The notes below the pieces were generated by a model. That model searched no databases, was not told the DNA's origin, and saw only the letters and a list, made by a program, of their open reading frames with translations. The position numbers were made by a program, and so were the translations under genes. 64,000 nucleotides of DNA from NCBI GenBank assembly GCA_016584495.1, contig WAID01000009.1:2728001-2792000 (forward strand). The letters are read 5' to 3'. Source of the DNA: Celoporthe dispersa (taxonomy: Eukaryota > Ascomycota > Sordariomycetes > Diaporthales > Cryphonectriaceae). Below are positions 12,388 through 23,838 of this stretch, one piece after another. The stretch's first letter is position 1; each line of letters begins with the position of its first letter.

Positions 12388-13194
12388 TCAGAAAGTGATC
12401 TCGGCCTCGACCTCATATGCAGCATCCACAACCACACCGCCCTCCTCGACCGGCCTCGCGCCCATCCTGCAGATGGCAACCCTGTCCAGCGGCAAGCCCT
12501 CCGCCCAGACCTGCTCCTCGTACCGGTCGAGCATCGCCTGCGCGTCCTTGACGACGCGGCGGCTGTCCCCCTTCCTCCCACCGTGACCGCGCCCAGCCTT
12601 GACGTACACCGTGTTGACGATGGTCGCGTGGAGCAGCAGAGGCCTATCGTCAGGCGCCAGCAGGCCTGCGCCGCGGAACGTCGCCCTGATGTGCTCTGAG
12701 AAGCCCTGCAGGAGGCCTTCTGGGTCTGACGGCGGTGCGTAGAGGACCGTGGTCCTCTCGGGCTTCTGCATAGAACATAGGCCCCTGAGCGTGATCAAAC
12801 TTGCTCCCCTGTTCGTCTCTTCAGCACCACCACCACCTGGCAGGACCGGCTTTTCCTTCCTCACGCCGGCCAGGACCTCCCTCGGCCTCAGCGCACGGAG
12901 CATCTCGACAGCCCTCGCCAGCCCCTCCTCGCCGCCGCCTGCCGGGAACGACATCATCCCCAGCGTCAGGTGCAGCGTCCCCACGGGGCGGACGGCATCC
13001 GGCGGGAGGTCGAAGCCGCCGAGGTCCCTGGGGCGGGTGACGTCGTCCCGGAAGGAGGCGAGGCTGGCGGAGAGCTGGGGGCGAGAGGCCGGCGAGGACA
13101 GAGGGATGCAGAGGAAGTGCGTGAGCGGGGCATGCGCCCTGGTCTTCTGGGACGAGGTCATCTTGGTGGCGCCTCTGTGGATGAACCGGCTCAT
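12388..13194 (-). CDS. AKAP7/ASCC1-like 2H phosphoesterase domain protein
   Basis: A single-exon gene for 268 residues. It has the two H-x-T/S motifs of the 2H (2'-5' RNA ligase-like) superfamily: HLTL with His75 and HATI with His189, which together form the active site in characterised members. APLTHFLCIPL after the short N-terminus and FRGAGLLAPDDRPLLLHATIVNT fit the AKAP7-type domain seen in fungal homologues of ASCC1. Members act on RNA or nucleotide 2',3'-cyclic ends; the substrate of this fungal branch is not known to me. A tRNA-repair or ASCC-like role would be inference. No signal peptide is visible. It is convergent with YPD1 and divergent from the coiled-coil gene. Confidence 0.85.
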   Translation of the reverse strand: MSRFIHRGATKMTSSQKTRAHAPLTHFLCIPLSSPASRPQLSASLASFRDDVTRPRDLGGFDLPPDAVRPVGTLHLTLGMMSFPAGGGEEGLARAVEMLRALRPREVLAGVRKEKPVLPGGGGAEETNRGASLITLRGLCSMQKPERTTVLYAPPSDPEGLLQGFSEHIRATFRGAGLLAPDDRPLLLHATIVNTVYVKAGRGHGGRKGDSRRVVKDAQAMLDRYEEQVWAEGLPLDRVAICRMGARPVEEGGVVVDAAYEVEAEITF

Positions 13195-13957
13195 GTGAGG
13201 AAGGAGGAGGAGGAGGAGGAGGAGGAGGAGGACAGGCGGGTGTTGAGAGTGTTCTTATCTGGTGCGTTTGTGCACAGGTGAAACCTTCAGTATAGTTTGG
13301 TGAACTCCCCCCCCAGGCCCTGAGCCTGTCGTGACTGTACTCGCCGTCACGTCAGCAGCACTGAACCCCTGAACCATGGGAGGGGGGCGGGCGCTCCTTC
13401 AGTGGGTGATCGGATAGAGCCGAAGAGGGGTCACCCTCTATAGCGGCGCTAGGATACTTACTGGAAGGGCGCTTACTAACCTACTAACCTCCAAACGACA
13501 GGCTGCGGGGGAGGGAGGCCTTGTGATTTGACGCCCTGAGCTGCTATCCAGGCACCCGTTCCTCTGCTTCCTGTTTTTTTTCTTCTTCCTTCTTGTTTTT
13601 TAAAAAAGAAAGAAGAAAAAAAAAGAAATCCTTCCTCGCTACCAGCCCACCATTGTTGAGTCTCTTGTCTTGTTCTCTCCATCTGAGCAAGATGCACAAC
13701 AGTGTCCATGTCGCTGCTCGGGAGACCAACCTCTTCACACGAGATTGTACTGTTCGAGAGAGTGTGTGACGGTTCAGTCTAAAGAGAGCGAGGGAGACGA
13801 CTCGGCTCTGGTTTCCCCAGCAGATGGTTGAGATTTTGTTTTTCTTTGGACGACTGGTATAGTATATCTCTTACATCTAGCCCGATCACACGTTCCTTTT
13901 TCTCTTCCTTTTTTTCTCTCTCTCTTTGAAAAGAAAAAATCAAAATCAAAATCCACA
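13195..13957. other. Divergent intergenic region
   Basis: It holds a GGA repeat (13201-13231), a G-rich patch at 13378-13391 and T/A-rich tracts (13566-13624, 13898-13952) close to the start of the coiled-coil gene. No gene is seen. Confidence 0.65.
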
Positions 13958-15570
13958 ATGAGCCCCTCCGACAAAATACGCCGGGGCCCTGGCAGCACCG
14001 CCACCGGAGCAGCAACCCACGTTTTTCGGGGCCGTGGGCCCAGCAGAGATGCACTGTCTTCCTCCTCCTCGATGACGACAACCACGATGACCTCCTCTTC
14101 CTCCTCCCCCTCCACCACCACCGCTGCTGCGGCAGCCCCCGCCCGCAGGGACGTCATCGCCCCGCCCCCGCGCGTCCAGCTCACCTCCTCCTCCCCGCCC
14201 GAGGACCAGACCTGCCGCGCCCCGCCCAAGGGCAGCAGCACCGCCGCAGCGTCCCGGTCCCGGAGCAGGAGCAAGACGCCGAGCGCCGCCGAGGACAAGG
14301 ACGCCCGCATAGCCTCGCTCGAGCGGGAGCTGTGCGGCATGCGCGCCGACTTTGCCCGCGACCTGGACAAGCTGTCCGCCAGCGAGAGCGAGACCGCCTC
14401 GTTCTGGCAGGCCAAGCACACCGCGCTGAACCAGCACTTTATGCGGGCGGACGCCGAGCTGCGGCTGCTCCGGGAGGAGATGCACGCCGCCCGGGAGGCC
14501 GGGGCCGAGGAGGCCGCGAGGGGCCTGCGGGACGCGGCGAGGCTCGAGGTCGCCGCCCGGGACGACGAGATACGCGAGCTGCGGGCCCAGGTCAGGGGGC
14601 TGAAGGAGTGGGTCAGCACGAGCACGCGGGCGGACGGCACGGTGAACACCAGCGACGAGGTCTTTGTGGAGGGCTGGGCGAGGCTGGGCAACGGGCTGCA
14701 GAACTGGGTCATCTCCAACTTCAGGAGGGCCAGGGTGGACCTGTCCAGGGCGGACGGGGACGCGCTGCGGGAGCTGGCGGGGCTGGTGCCCATGTGCGAG
14801 GAGCTGGCGCCGACCGCAAAGGTGCACCTGCTGCAGTCTGTCGTGTCTGGCATACTGGCACGGCGCGTCTTTGGTGCCTACTTCGTGGGCCTGTCGGCCG
14901 CGCAGGAGGAGCAGCTCAGGCGGACCGAGAGGCTGATGGCATCCTTCGGTAAGTCTCTGCCCACAGCGTCATCGTGCGTGGCCGGCTGTGCCGCGCTGCC
15001 TGCCTCGACCACCCCCCCGCGCTCACAAGCACACCATCCACACATGCAGGGTCCGTCGAGTCCGTCAACCAGTGGCGATCTGTCACGCTGTCGGTCTTGA
15101 AAAAGGAGGCGGCAGGGCGCATGGAGGAACAGACTACGCAGACCACCGAGGACATTGTCCGTCTCGTGAACCGGATACTAGGCGCCATCACAACCGACAC
15201 CGCCGCCGCCTCCGCCGCTTTCTCCCCCTCCAGGGTCACCAACGGGAGCAGCACGACGGCGCCGGGCGCCGAGGCGAGGGATCAGGCGCTGCGCCAGCTG
15301 GTCGGCAGCGCCATAGAGCTGTCGCGGCTGCTGGTGGTGCAGAGGGCGGTCCTCGAGGTCTGGTCGCCCGTGATAGTGCCGTACCAGCAGACCATGTTCG
15401 ACCACGCCACCATGGAGGACATTGGAGGTGAGGACGAGGAGTCGCTCGTGCAGAGGGAGATCTGCTGTGTTACCTTCCCGGGCATCATCAAGCGAGGCGA
15501 CGAGAACGGGGCACAGCTTCAGTTCAGAAATGTCATTTCTAAGGCGCGGGTCCTCTGCAGCCCCGAATAG
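13958..15570 (+). CDS. Coiled-coil protein, unknown function
   Basis: Two exons, 13958-14948 and 15050-15570, joined across a GTAAGT intron ending in GCAG, give 503 residues. The first 105 residues are low-complexity Ser/Thr/Ala/Pro. Residues about 108-215 form a long charged coiled coil (DARIASLERELCGMRADFA, DDEIRELRAQVRGLKEW). The rest is helical and includes FVEGWARLGNGLQNWVISNF and IVPYQQTMFDHATMEDI. I do not recognise a catalytic domain. The C-terminal part looks conserved rather than random, since it stays open with normal codon use through the intron. Many filamentous fungi have similar hypothetical proteins with a disordered head and coiled coil. Function unknown. Confidence 0.8.
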
Positions 15571-17354
15571 AGCAAAGAGAAACATGACCTGTCTGTTTGT
15601 CGTCGTTGTCGGAGCACGGCATGTGCGATGCTCGAAGCGAGGAGACTGGACCGCCGGCGCAAAGCCAGCGTGTCACCCAAAATGCTGATTCAGTGCGCCC
15701 TTCCCCCCGTCGTATCGCCAGCGGCTCGTGAGCCGATTGCATGAACAGGGTACCACGGCGTGTTCCTCACGTCCATGTTGTGTGTGTCTCACGGGCATCA
15801 ATCAACTAGAGGCACAAACGAGGTACCTCACGTGTCTGGCTGGACCTCACCAGACCCTGTACGTTTGTCGCCGCCCTTCCTCCTCCAGAACGCGCGCGCC
15901 TAGCGACAATCTCTCGGTGGTGGAAATACTGTCCATGGCCCTTCCACTCGTTCTCGCTCCCGGCTGACCAGGTCTTCTCTTGCCCTGGGTCCTCTCGAGC
16001 CGAGCTCTGTTTCTCACCCTTTAGGGGCCAGTCGTGTTACTCTACATCTCCTGGTACGTATCACGTAGGATCCTGTTCCGTCCGAGCAGATGATACTCAA
16101 GTTGGTGAATCACACGGGCCTGATTTCCGGGGGCGGGGAGGGATTTGCTCGAGCTTACAGTAGTGCGAGCCACTGGAGGGAGGGAGGGGAGGGAAAGAAG
16201 GGAAGGAAAAGAAAAGAAGAAAAAAAAAAGTAACAATGCGGTTCTCGCCTATCCTGCAGCCGACGTGGCTTCCCTTCGCGCCATCCATTTTTTGGGGCCA
16301 GCAAAAAGACCGAAGGGATGTCCCTGGAAATGGAGAGTTGTTGGTGGTGAGAGTCCTCATGCAGCCGCCTGGCCGGGGTCGAGCTATAGCGAGAATGGCC
16401 TCATGCGGCCCGTGGTGGCACACTGTTGCGGTGGGGACGGTCAAGGGAGGAGGGAGAGGGCAAGACCCTCCGATCTACCACCGCAGAGCCTCAAGAGGTC
16501 GGGGTCAAACCGCCTCCCCCGGACCCGAGCTTATCTCTTTTCCCCCTCCAGTTGTGCTAATCTCCCAACCACAGTAATGCGGGCCGTTGCGCGGCAGCAA
16601 ATCGGGCAAATCGGCGGCCGGTAAAATCTGGCTGGAGAAACAGTGTAGCGTTATGTGCTTTGATGGTTGCATATGTATGCGTGCCGGCATCTGGTTGATG
16701 CGCCTGGCCGTATGGAGGCTGAGGCCCAGGCCAGAGCTCTCGTGCTCCTCGAGACATCGAAACCTATGTGATGCCCTCTGATATAACCCGCAGCGCTCCT
16801 CAGCATTCACGAGCATAATGAGTACTGTATGATTGTGGTGGCCGAAGAGCTCGAGGCTTACCGACAGCGGGATAGGATCGCCTACGCAGGGAAAGCAGAA
16901 CCAACCCATCCCAGCAATATTGACTGGTCATATTTTCCATGCCCAGCACAACAAGTTAGAGATCACACGTCGATAATAGTTAGCCTGCAAAAGCAATAGC
17001 AGCTCGGGCGTCCATTCCTGGTGGACACACAACCATACAGGACGTACCACGTCGACCGACCGGTGAAGAATTACCAGACGGGATAGCCATTCAATTCTTT
17101 CCTCTCTTCTCTTTTTGACGACGGATGGTGATGGCGTGTGCCTCTTGCCGAGGGGGGGAAATAAGCTGGTCCTCCTCCAGCTATGGCGATCTCGACCGAG
17201 GGCGGGCGTGGCTTGCACAAGGCCGTGTGCTACGCCTGCTTGGTTTGGTGGGCTGAATAGGCAGTAGGATCCTCCTTACTCATGGGCGGACTGCGCCGAC
17301 AGAGCCACCCCCAGGCCCAGCCGTCTGGCCTCCCTGGACAGAGCCTGAGGGATG

Positions 17355-17391
17355 CGACAACAGCTGCTGGACCACGCAGCAGCTGTTGTCG
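17355..17391. repeat. Perfect 15-bp inverted repeat with 7-nt loop
   Basis: Left arm 17355-17369 is CGACAACAGCTGCTG and right arm 17377-17391 is its exact reverse complement, with loop GACCACG. Transcribed from either strand it would form a stable hairpin. It lies in non-coding DNA with no gene within 900 bp downstream. Confidence 0.9.
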
Positions 17392-17969
17392 AAGGACGTG
17401 TGACGGTTTCCCCTCCACTTGCATACCGGCTTTGACCATAGGGAAACATAATTAAAGAGGCTTCTTCTGTTTTTTCCCATCTCTTTTTTTTTTTTTTTTT
17501 GTCCTCGCGGAAATCCAGTATTTGGTGTGGGAGAGCTCTTCGAAACGCGTCAAGGGTGTCTAGGCGCAGGTTAATATCTGCAAGGTGTGCCGCCACGCCA
17601 AAGTGGGCTGGGCTATTTCTAGACCTCGCCAATCATGGGCATCTCGTCCCACTGCTCTGAAGCTACGATGCCATCGGGTCAGCCGATGATGGCCACCCTG
17701 TGAGTCTTTGGCCTCTGCCGACCTCCTTGCATCTCCAGTGTATTCGCTCGCAGGATACGACAAGAACCTCTCGGAGCAGGCTCGAGCCTCCCTTGGCGAG
17801 ACCTTGCACAGCATGCCCTGCAAGCGAGTGACGAGTCGTATGCCGTCCTACCACGGGTCTGGGGTTCATCGAAGCCGACTGGCTGGTGCCTCCGAGCCGA
17901 TGCTGCAGTGTGTCATCTGCACTGTACCCTCAGCTAGGTATGGCACCAAGATCTTCTGTAGTCCGGTGT

Positions 17970-18000
17970 GGGGGGGGACGGATGGGGGGAGGTGGGCGGG
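17970..18000 (+). promoter_or_regulatory. G-quadruplex-type motif upstream of zinc-finger gene
   Basis: Four G runs (8, 6, 3 and 3 bases) separated by ACGGAT, AGGT and C fit the classical G3+N1-7 pattern. It sits 311 bp upstream of the predicted start of the zinc-finger gene, so it may lie in the promoter or leader. The role is inferred from position only. Confidence 0.5.
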
Positions 18001-18310
18001 CAAAGTTGCTTCTGCAGTGCAGGGTTGATCTCTTGCGTTGTCGCTGGTGAGGTTGCAGGCAGTGTCCCGCATGGACAAGAAAGTGGTGTCCGAGTCTCAG
18101 GACATTCCGCCTCTCGTCCCCGTTCGTTCGTTCCTGGACACGCGGACAGTTCGGGCATATATAGCCGTGTCCTTGCCCCTCCTCTTGTCAAGGCAATACT
18201 GGCTGACGCCTTCTTCTGGTACCACAGTTCTTCCTCGCTCATCCCTGGCAATCTTTGACAGTTCCCTATTTCTTCAAGTCAGTCAGCACTCAGAGGAGGG
18301 AGCGGAAGCC

Positions 18311-19510
18311 ATGCCGGGCAGCAGCAAGTCTTCAAAGGGCAAGGGTGTTGACTGGGACCTCCAGTCGCTCAGCTTGAGCGACTACGGTGATTTCGTCGGT
18401 CCTCAGAGCCCTGGCCTGGATCCGATCACTGCGCTGGCCTCTGTACAGCTCCCACAGGCGGGATATTACTACCCGCAGCCCAACAATTCCCGTCATGATG
18501 ACGTCCTTGCTAGGCTTCAGGGCTGGCCAGCGCCCAGCCATGACTTCCACCATATCAACTTCTCATCCCAAGCTGCTACTGGCAGCACGACTGCATATGC
18601 GTATGGCGGTGATGCTGCCTCCATCACTGGCGCCAGGGCACCATCCTTGACGGATCACCCTGCCGACTGGGAGACCTTGTCGCAGTCTTCGCGGGGGACT
18701 GTCTCGACGGCGCGCGGGGCCGGCCGTGCGCCCAGCGTGGCCAGCAGCGTGTCCTCGGCACCGTCGAGGCACAGCCGGGTCTCCAACGTGGACACTCATA
18801 TCAACCGGCAGCAACCACCTCGCCAGCGTTATCGGCTCCCCTGCGAGCTCTGTGACCAGGTCTTCAACGGCGACGAGCTCACAGACTGGATAGAGCACAC
18901 TGAGCAACACCTGCAAGGAACCTTTCCGTCCAGGCTGCGGTGCTGTATGTCTTCCTTTTTCCTAGCTTGCCTTCCCACCCCCTACCCTCCCTATCTCTCT
19001 TTCTTTTTTTCTTCCTTCTCTTGCTCTTCTCTTTCCTTGCTATATCATTTTTGTTCTCCAATCTCAGAGGGAGATGGTAGCACTTGCGCTGACTCAAGAT
19101 GTCTCTCAGGGTTCTGTGACGACTTGGGCACGTTCGACGCACCGACAATGGCAGGCGGCGACAGGAGATGGAACTTTCAGCAGCGGATGGAACATATCCG
19201 TGAGCACATCGTGGCAGGCGAATACCGCCTCTCAGACATGCGCCAGGACGGGTTCCTCGTTGATCATCTCCGCAGGAAGGGGCTCATCGACGATCAGACC
19301 TATCAGAGCATGCTGAGGCCTTCGAACCTGCCGGCGGAGGTGGCGGCGGCGGCGGCGGCGGCCAGCAGCCACCAAGCTCAATCACTCTCTTACCAGAGCT
19401 ACCCGCAGCTGGAGCCAGTTTTGGAAGAAGCCGGGCCGAGCTCGAGCTCAGCGTCGAGGCAACGGCGGTCCAAGAAGAAAAACAGCCACAAACAGAAAGA
19501 CCGTGCCTGA
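18311..19510 (+). CDS. C2H2-like zinc-finger protein, unknown target
   Basis: Exons 18311-18944 and 19110-19510 (GTATGT donor, CTGAC branch, CAG acceptor) give 344 residues. After a Ser/Tyr-rich disordered N-terminus, a finger-like unit CELC...HTEQH (Cys178, Cys181, His196, His200) is followed by a second unit starting CWFC (Cys211, Cys214) with RMEHIREHI as the distal His part. The intron falls within the second Cys pair. The C-terminus has a short poly-Ala run and a basic tail (RQRRSKKKNSHKQK) that could be a nuclear signal. The start MPGSSKSSKG was chosen over in-frame upstream codons because the upstream 270 nt encode nothing family-like. Proteins of this kind are common in filamentous fungi; a nuclear regulatory role is inference. 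Confidence 0.82.
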   Translation: MPGSSKSSKGKGVDWDLQSLSLSDYGDFVGPQSPGLDPITALASVQLPQAGYYYPQPNNSRHDDVLARLQGWPAPSHDFHHINFSSQAATGSTTAYAYGGDAASITGARAPSLTDHPADWETLSQSSRGTVSTARGAGRAPSVASSVSSAPSRHSRVSNVDTHINRQQPPRQRYRLPCELCDQVFNGDELTDWIEHTEQHLQGTFPSRLRCCMSSFFLACLPTPYPPYLSFFFSSFSCSSLSLLYHFCSPISEGDGSTCADSRCLSGFCDDLGTFDAPTMAGGDRRWNFQQRMEHIREHIVAGEYRLSDMRQDGFLVDHLRRKGLIDDQTYQSMLRPSNLPAEVAAAAAAASSHQAQSLSYQSYPQLEPVLEEAGPSSSSASRQRRSKKKNSHKQKDRA

Positions 19511-21419
19511 GACCCAGGTCAAAGGAGCAATGCGTTACAACGAACTGTTGTGACGAGGATTTGTTGGGCTCGGGTCGGTCCCCACGACACGCCTTCTGAG
19601 GCCTATTCGGCCGGGGGGGGGGGGGCAAGAGGAAAGACAGGAAGGTAGGGCCGTGGAACTGGGTGGAAACTGGGATCCTCTCTGGGAGTCGGTTCCGATT
19701 CCTCGAAGCATAGGACACTGTACCCGGCTGAGGAAAGATGCAAGGTCAAGGACAGCACCTCAGCCTGCACTGTCGAGTTGTATGGCCGGTATCGAACAGG
19801 AGTCGTCGTCCATGACGGGTCACCATCCACCTAGTCGGGTAGTAGGGCTGGTGCTATCGGTGCTGCTCTTCCTTTTGTTTTCCCGCTTCTTCTTCTTCTT
19901 CTTTCTCCTTCTCTTTGTGCGTCCCCGCCCACACCTCCCTTTTCTCATTCTCATGCTGAGCCTTAGGCCGTGGCCTCGGATGTCTGGGTTCGCAGGGCTT
20001 GGTGACGGAAACGCAGGAACCCGCCGTCCCGACCCGTCCAGCTAGCAATGCCACCTGATTGCATGTGATACGTACGGATCGCGTGCGACGATAGGCAGCC
20101 CGGTGGGTGGGAGGGACGGGAGCAGGAATCAACGGATGTGTGAGAGCGAGTGGTGCAAGAATGATGCCGATGGTTGGTAGAGGTGATGATAAATGACGAT
20201 GACGGGTGGTCGTTTGCTGACTTCCCATGGATACATGTGGATGGGCCAGGACTCTTCCGTAGCAGATTTTTTTTCCCTTTTTCTTCCTTCTTCTTTCATA
20301 TCGGGAACTGGGTATTGTCAATGTCATTTTCCAGCCTTCAAGCATGTTGCGTGATGTGATGGTGACCAACCTTTGAGAATCAAAAGCGAAACCCCGTAGT
20401 AGCTCAACAGGGCCGGCAGCCTCTGCTTGGCCCAGATCGTGTGGAGCACCTACATACTAAGTATGTATTCATACCGCTCCTTCCCAGCGTGTTGTTCCTT
20501 TCTCAACAGAATTCCTCTCGCCACGTGGCGACTTCCCCGGCGATTTTTTCCCTTCTTCCATCCCGCAGGTAGCTTCGATTTTCTTTGGCAGTAGTCATAA
20601 TTTTTTTTTTTGTGTGTGTGTGTGTGTATCCCAGGGGGGAGAGAAAGAAGCTGCACCCACGAGAGTGGCAAGTAACCTGCAGGGGCGGTGTGTCACTCGC
20701 CATACTAGTCGGGCGACTCTCAGCTGCAGGAAGCATGCTCCTCGCACGGTCGAGCTTCCTGTCTGGGCTGGTACTCTTGTCTCTCTTACAGTGATTCGTG
20801 CGACCCTTCATCTTTCTGATTTCTGATTTTTAATTCTATCTTATTCCTTTCCAACCGAGAAATGACACCCCAAGCCAGAAGAAGAAGCAAGGTGTAGGAA
20901 CCCGAACAGATCGGTCACCCTTCGGAGGCAGACCCGCGAGGAGAATAAACTGATCACAGTGCTCAAAAAGGACAGAGGTGACGGGTCAAACACCCGAGGC
21001 GCAGGCAGACACAGTCAGGCAGAGGTGTGTGTGTGTGTGTGTGTGTGCGTGCCCTACAACCAATCACCACGAGTCGACAGCCTCACTTTCTCCCCAAGTC
21101 TCGACAAGGGGCAGAAGGGGGGGGGGGGTTTAAACCTAGGGCCACGCACGCAAACAAGTGCTTACCAGCAAAACTAGCAGAGACTACTTAATTACTCAAC
21201 TTTACTTTGTTTCGATCTGCTGCGAACATAAATGGCTTCATTATTGCCGTCACTTGAAAACTTGGGGGAGGAAAGGAGAAAAAAAGGAAAAAAGAAAAGA
21301 AATAAACCAAGATTGCCCATCTTGCGCCTTGAAATGCTGCTGGACGCATCTGCCCGCAACCCCAGATCCGCCCCCTGCCCCCCTCCCTTCCACATCTCTG
21401 CAACAGAGCCACCTGCCGT
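19511..21419. other. Convergent 3' intergenic region
   Basis: The 1.9 kb between the zinc-finger and Hsp70-like genes hold a G run near 19612-19625, TTC-rich tracts, GT microsatellites at about 20611-20628 and 21025-21046, a 15-base palindromic element ACATACTAAGTATGT near 20452, and another G run near 21118-21128. No gene is seen. Confidence 0.65.
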
Positions 21420-23838
21420 TTACTGAAAATCAGCGTCGACCCGTCCATACCTGACCCCGTCCACCTTGAGCTCGAACCCCAGCCCCGCGCTGTCCACGAT
21501 CATCTCCAGCGTAAAGTCGAGGTTGTCAAACTCCACCCCCCTCGTCGTGGTCAGCCGCGTGAACAAGCTCCTCGGCACGGCGTTCAGGTCCGTCGTCAGC
21601 TTGCAGACGTGGACCAGCTCCCGCGTGTATGCAGCCGGGGGTTCGTCGGCTTCGCAGGCGATCAAGTCGTCCGTAACCACTAGAGACTGGCCCGGTCTGA
21701 AATTCCTCGTGTAGTGGAACGCGATGGGCGTAAGTGGGGATATTGCGTCGCCCTGAAAAGACCACCCACCACCGCCAGCGTTAGAGAGACATCTGTAGTT
21801 GGCTCCTCGAGAGTGCAGTTCCCGTCGGGTCCGTGCTGCTCACCTTTGCGATATGCCATTGCATCCGGTCTGAGACCATCCACCGCTCCCACAGCGGGCT
21901 CCAGTATCTCTCGCTGACGCTGTGCTTTTCTTCATCGAAGACGGTGGCGTAGCTCGTGCCGTAGTGCATCCTTGCCTTCCGCGAGATGACCATATTTCCC
22001 TCCAGCCCCCGCAGCACCGCGCCGCGCACGACCGCTGTCCACGCATACACGGGCTGCATGACTTCGATATTCCCGCCCTCGCCAGCACCGCCGGCGCTGA
22101 GCGCGTGCGTCGGCCTCTCGCTGTAAGGGGGGCGGCGCGGCGCTCGTGAAGTGGGACTTGAGGCGGCGGTACAGGTAGTCGGACTGCCCGAAGCCGCCGA
22201 CGAGGATGATGCCCGAGACGATGCCACCCTTGGAGCGCAGCCCTTCGACCTGGCCCTGCACGAGGTCGCAGACTTCCCTTGACCACCGGCTCGAAGATGT
22301 CCTTGACCTGGGCTGCGGTCATGACGAGGAAGCCGGAGTCGAGGCCGGCCTCTTCGTCGTCTGGGAGGCCTGGAAAACTGGACCCGGAAGGAATTTTTTT
22401 TTCCCCCCCTTTGTTAGCCTGACCTGACCTGTCGCCAGAGTGTGAGGTGGTGGCCGAGAAGAAGATATGAGACTCACGGGACGTTGATCTCCTGGTGCTC
22501 ATCCTCATTAAAGTTCCTCTTGACAAACTCCTCAAAGTACTTCAGTCCCATCTGCCACGTCTTGTTCTTCTTCACCTTCATCTCGTCGAATCTGCTCTTG
22601 CCAAGCCGGTTCTTGATGTGCTCCTCAAACCTGTAGTTCAGAAAGGCGCTGCCGCAGAGCCCGCCTGTCCCTACAGCCGACTCTTCCACCTTGAGCGGCT
22701 TCAGAGATATAATCTTGTATGCGATGAGACTAAGGAGGAGGAGCAAGAGCGTGGTCAGCTTGGTGTGCACCCCCGGCCCGGCACAGAGGGCCTCGCGCTC
22801 GACAAGGGGGTCGGTGTAGTGTCGCTCCAGAACCTACTCTACGGTACCGCCGCCGCCGTCGCACACGATGAAGTTGTCCCCCACGTTCAGGTGGTTGGGC
22901 TGTATAGCCTTGAGGGTATACACGGCGGCGGCCTCGGGCTCGCTGATCATCTGGATGGACGACTTGTCGCCCATGCCCGCCCTCTCGGCAGCCTGCAACG
23001 TCGTGTTCTTGGCGGCATCAGACCACACGGCGGGGCAGGTCAGGACGAAGTCAACCTTGGTGCTCTCCATGAACGACTCGCCGTACCGCCTCGTGAGCGT
23101 GTCCATGGTGTGCCTGTGGATCTGGGTCAGGTAGTCCGACACGGCGTCGACGACCGTCTTGTTGAAGCGCTTGAGCTGGGCCGCCGTCTCGAGCGGGCTC
23201 ACGTAGAAGGGCAGCTTCTGCGAGCGGTCGAGGAACAGCTTGACGCACCGCAGGCGCGACTCCTCGGGCCTGAACTGGAAGCCCCATCTCACCGTGGGCT
23301 CGGTGCCAGGCGGGCTGTCGGCGGGGGTGTCGTAGGAAATCTCTGTGGGCACCTTGTCCGAGGTGATGCCGTTGCCGCCAGGCCATGTCTTGATGATCTC
23401 TATGTCGTCTGGCGTAGAGGTGTAGACCGCAGCGACGCTGAGGCAGGTGTGTCAGTCCAGGGTAGTGCGCCGTGTAGATCTATGTGTGTATATATGAGAC
23501 AGAACGCCACGAGGCCTGGGCCGTGAAGCCGCAAGTACGTGTGCGCACCAATGCTCATCACCACCACCACCACCACCACAGAAGCCGAACATGGCAAGAA
23601 AAGGCAGACGTCGCCACGAGGGTGGCCCGACTTACCCCGAGAAGGTAGTACCGAAATCCACGCCAACGATCAGCCTGTCCGCTATGGGCGCAAAGTCCCT
23701 CACGGGTGCCCTGACAGGCCCATTGATAGCCTCGGTAGACGAAGACAGGCCTTGGCTGGTGAAGTAATTCCTGCTCTCCTGGTTTCTGTGGCTCGCAGGC
23801 TGCGTCGTGGGGGAGCGGATGGGTAGGTTGGCGCTCAT
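21420..23838 (-). CDS. Hsp70-like (actin-fold ATPase) protein, two apparent frameshifts
   Basis: Five minus-strand exons: 23838-23636, 23437-22838, 22729-22478, 22377-21844 and 21752-21420. Introns are 198, 108, 100 and 91 nt with good donors and acceptors. Hsp70-type ATPase motifs occur in order: phosphate-1 VGVDFGTTFSG, connect-1 SEPEAAAVYTL, phosphate-2 CDGGGGTVD (split by an intron) and the adenosine motif ILVGGFGQSDYL. Two single extra bases break the frame, at 22276-22278 (CCC on plus) and in the six-G run 22127-22132. Leaving both out gives exactly 640 codons, 639 residues. It lacks the canonical EEVD end and a recognisable substrate-binding domain, so it belongs to the divergent Hsp70-like proteins that are expanded in filamentous fungi, of mostly unknown function. 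The shifts are either assembly errors or real damage. Confidence 0.85.

Larger units (their letters stand above)
15571..18310. other. 2.7 kb gene-free stretch with hairpin and G-rich motif
   Basis: No convincing gene. It contains a perfect 15-bp inverted repeat at 17355-17391, an 18-base T run (about 17484-17501) and a G-quadruplex-type sequence at 17970-18000. The frame upstream of the zinc-finger start is open from 18038, but that part has no recognisable protein features and is more likely 5' leader. Confidence 0.6.

Noticed and set aside
17560..18028. Possible small plus- or minus-strand gene between the coiled-coil and zinc-finger genes
   Set aside because: A GTGAGT donor and CAG acceptors can be paired, but the predicted residues show no conserved motif and no frame extends convincingly.
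18038..18310. In-frame N-terminal extension of the zinc-finger protein
   Set aside because: Open but without features; the MPGSSKSSKG start gives the family-like protein, and the upstream segment is more likely leader.
22495..23526. 343-codon plus-strand open frame
   Set aside because: It lies antisense to the Hsp70-like exons and introns; its residues mirror the GC-rich codons of the minus-strand gene and no motif is recognisable.
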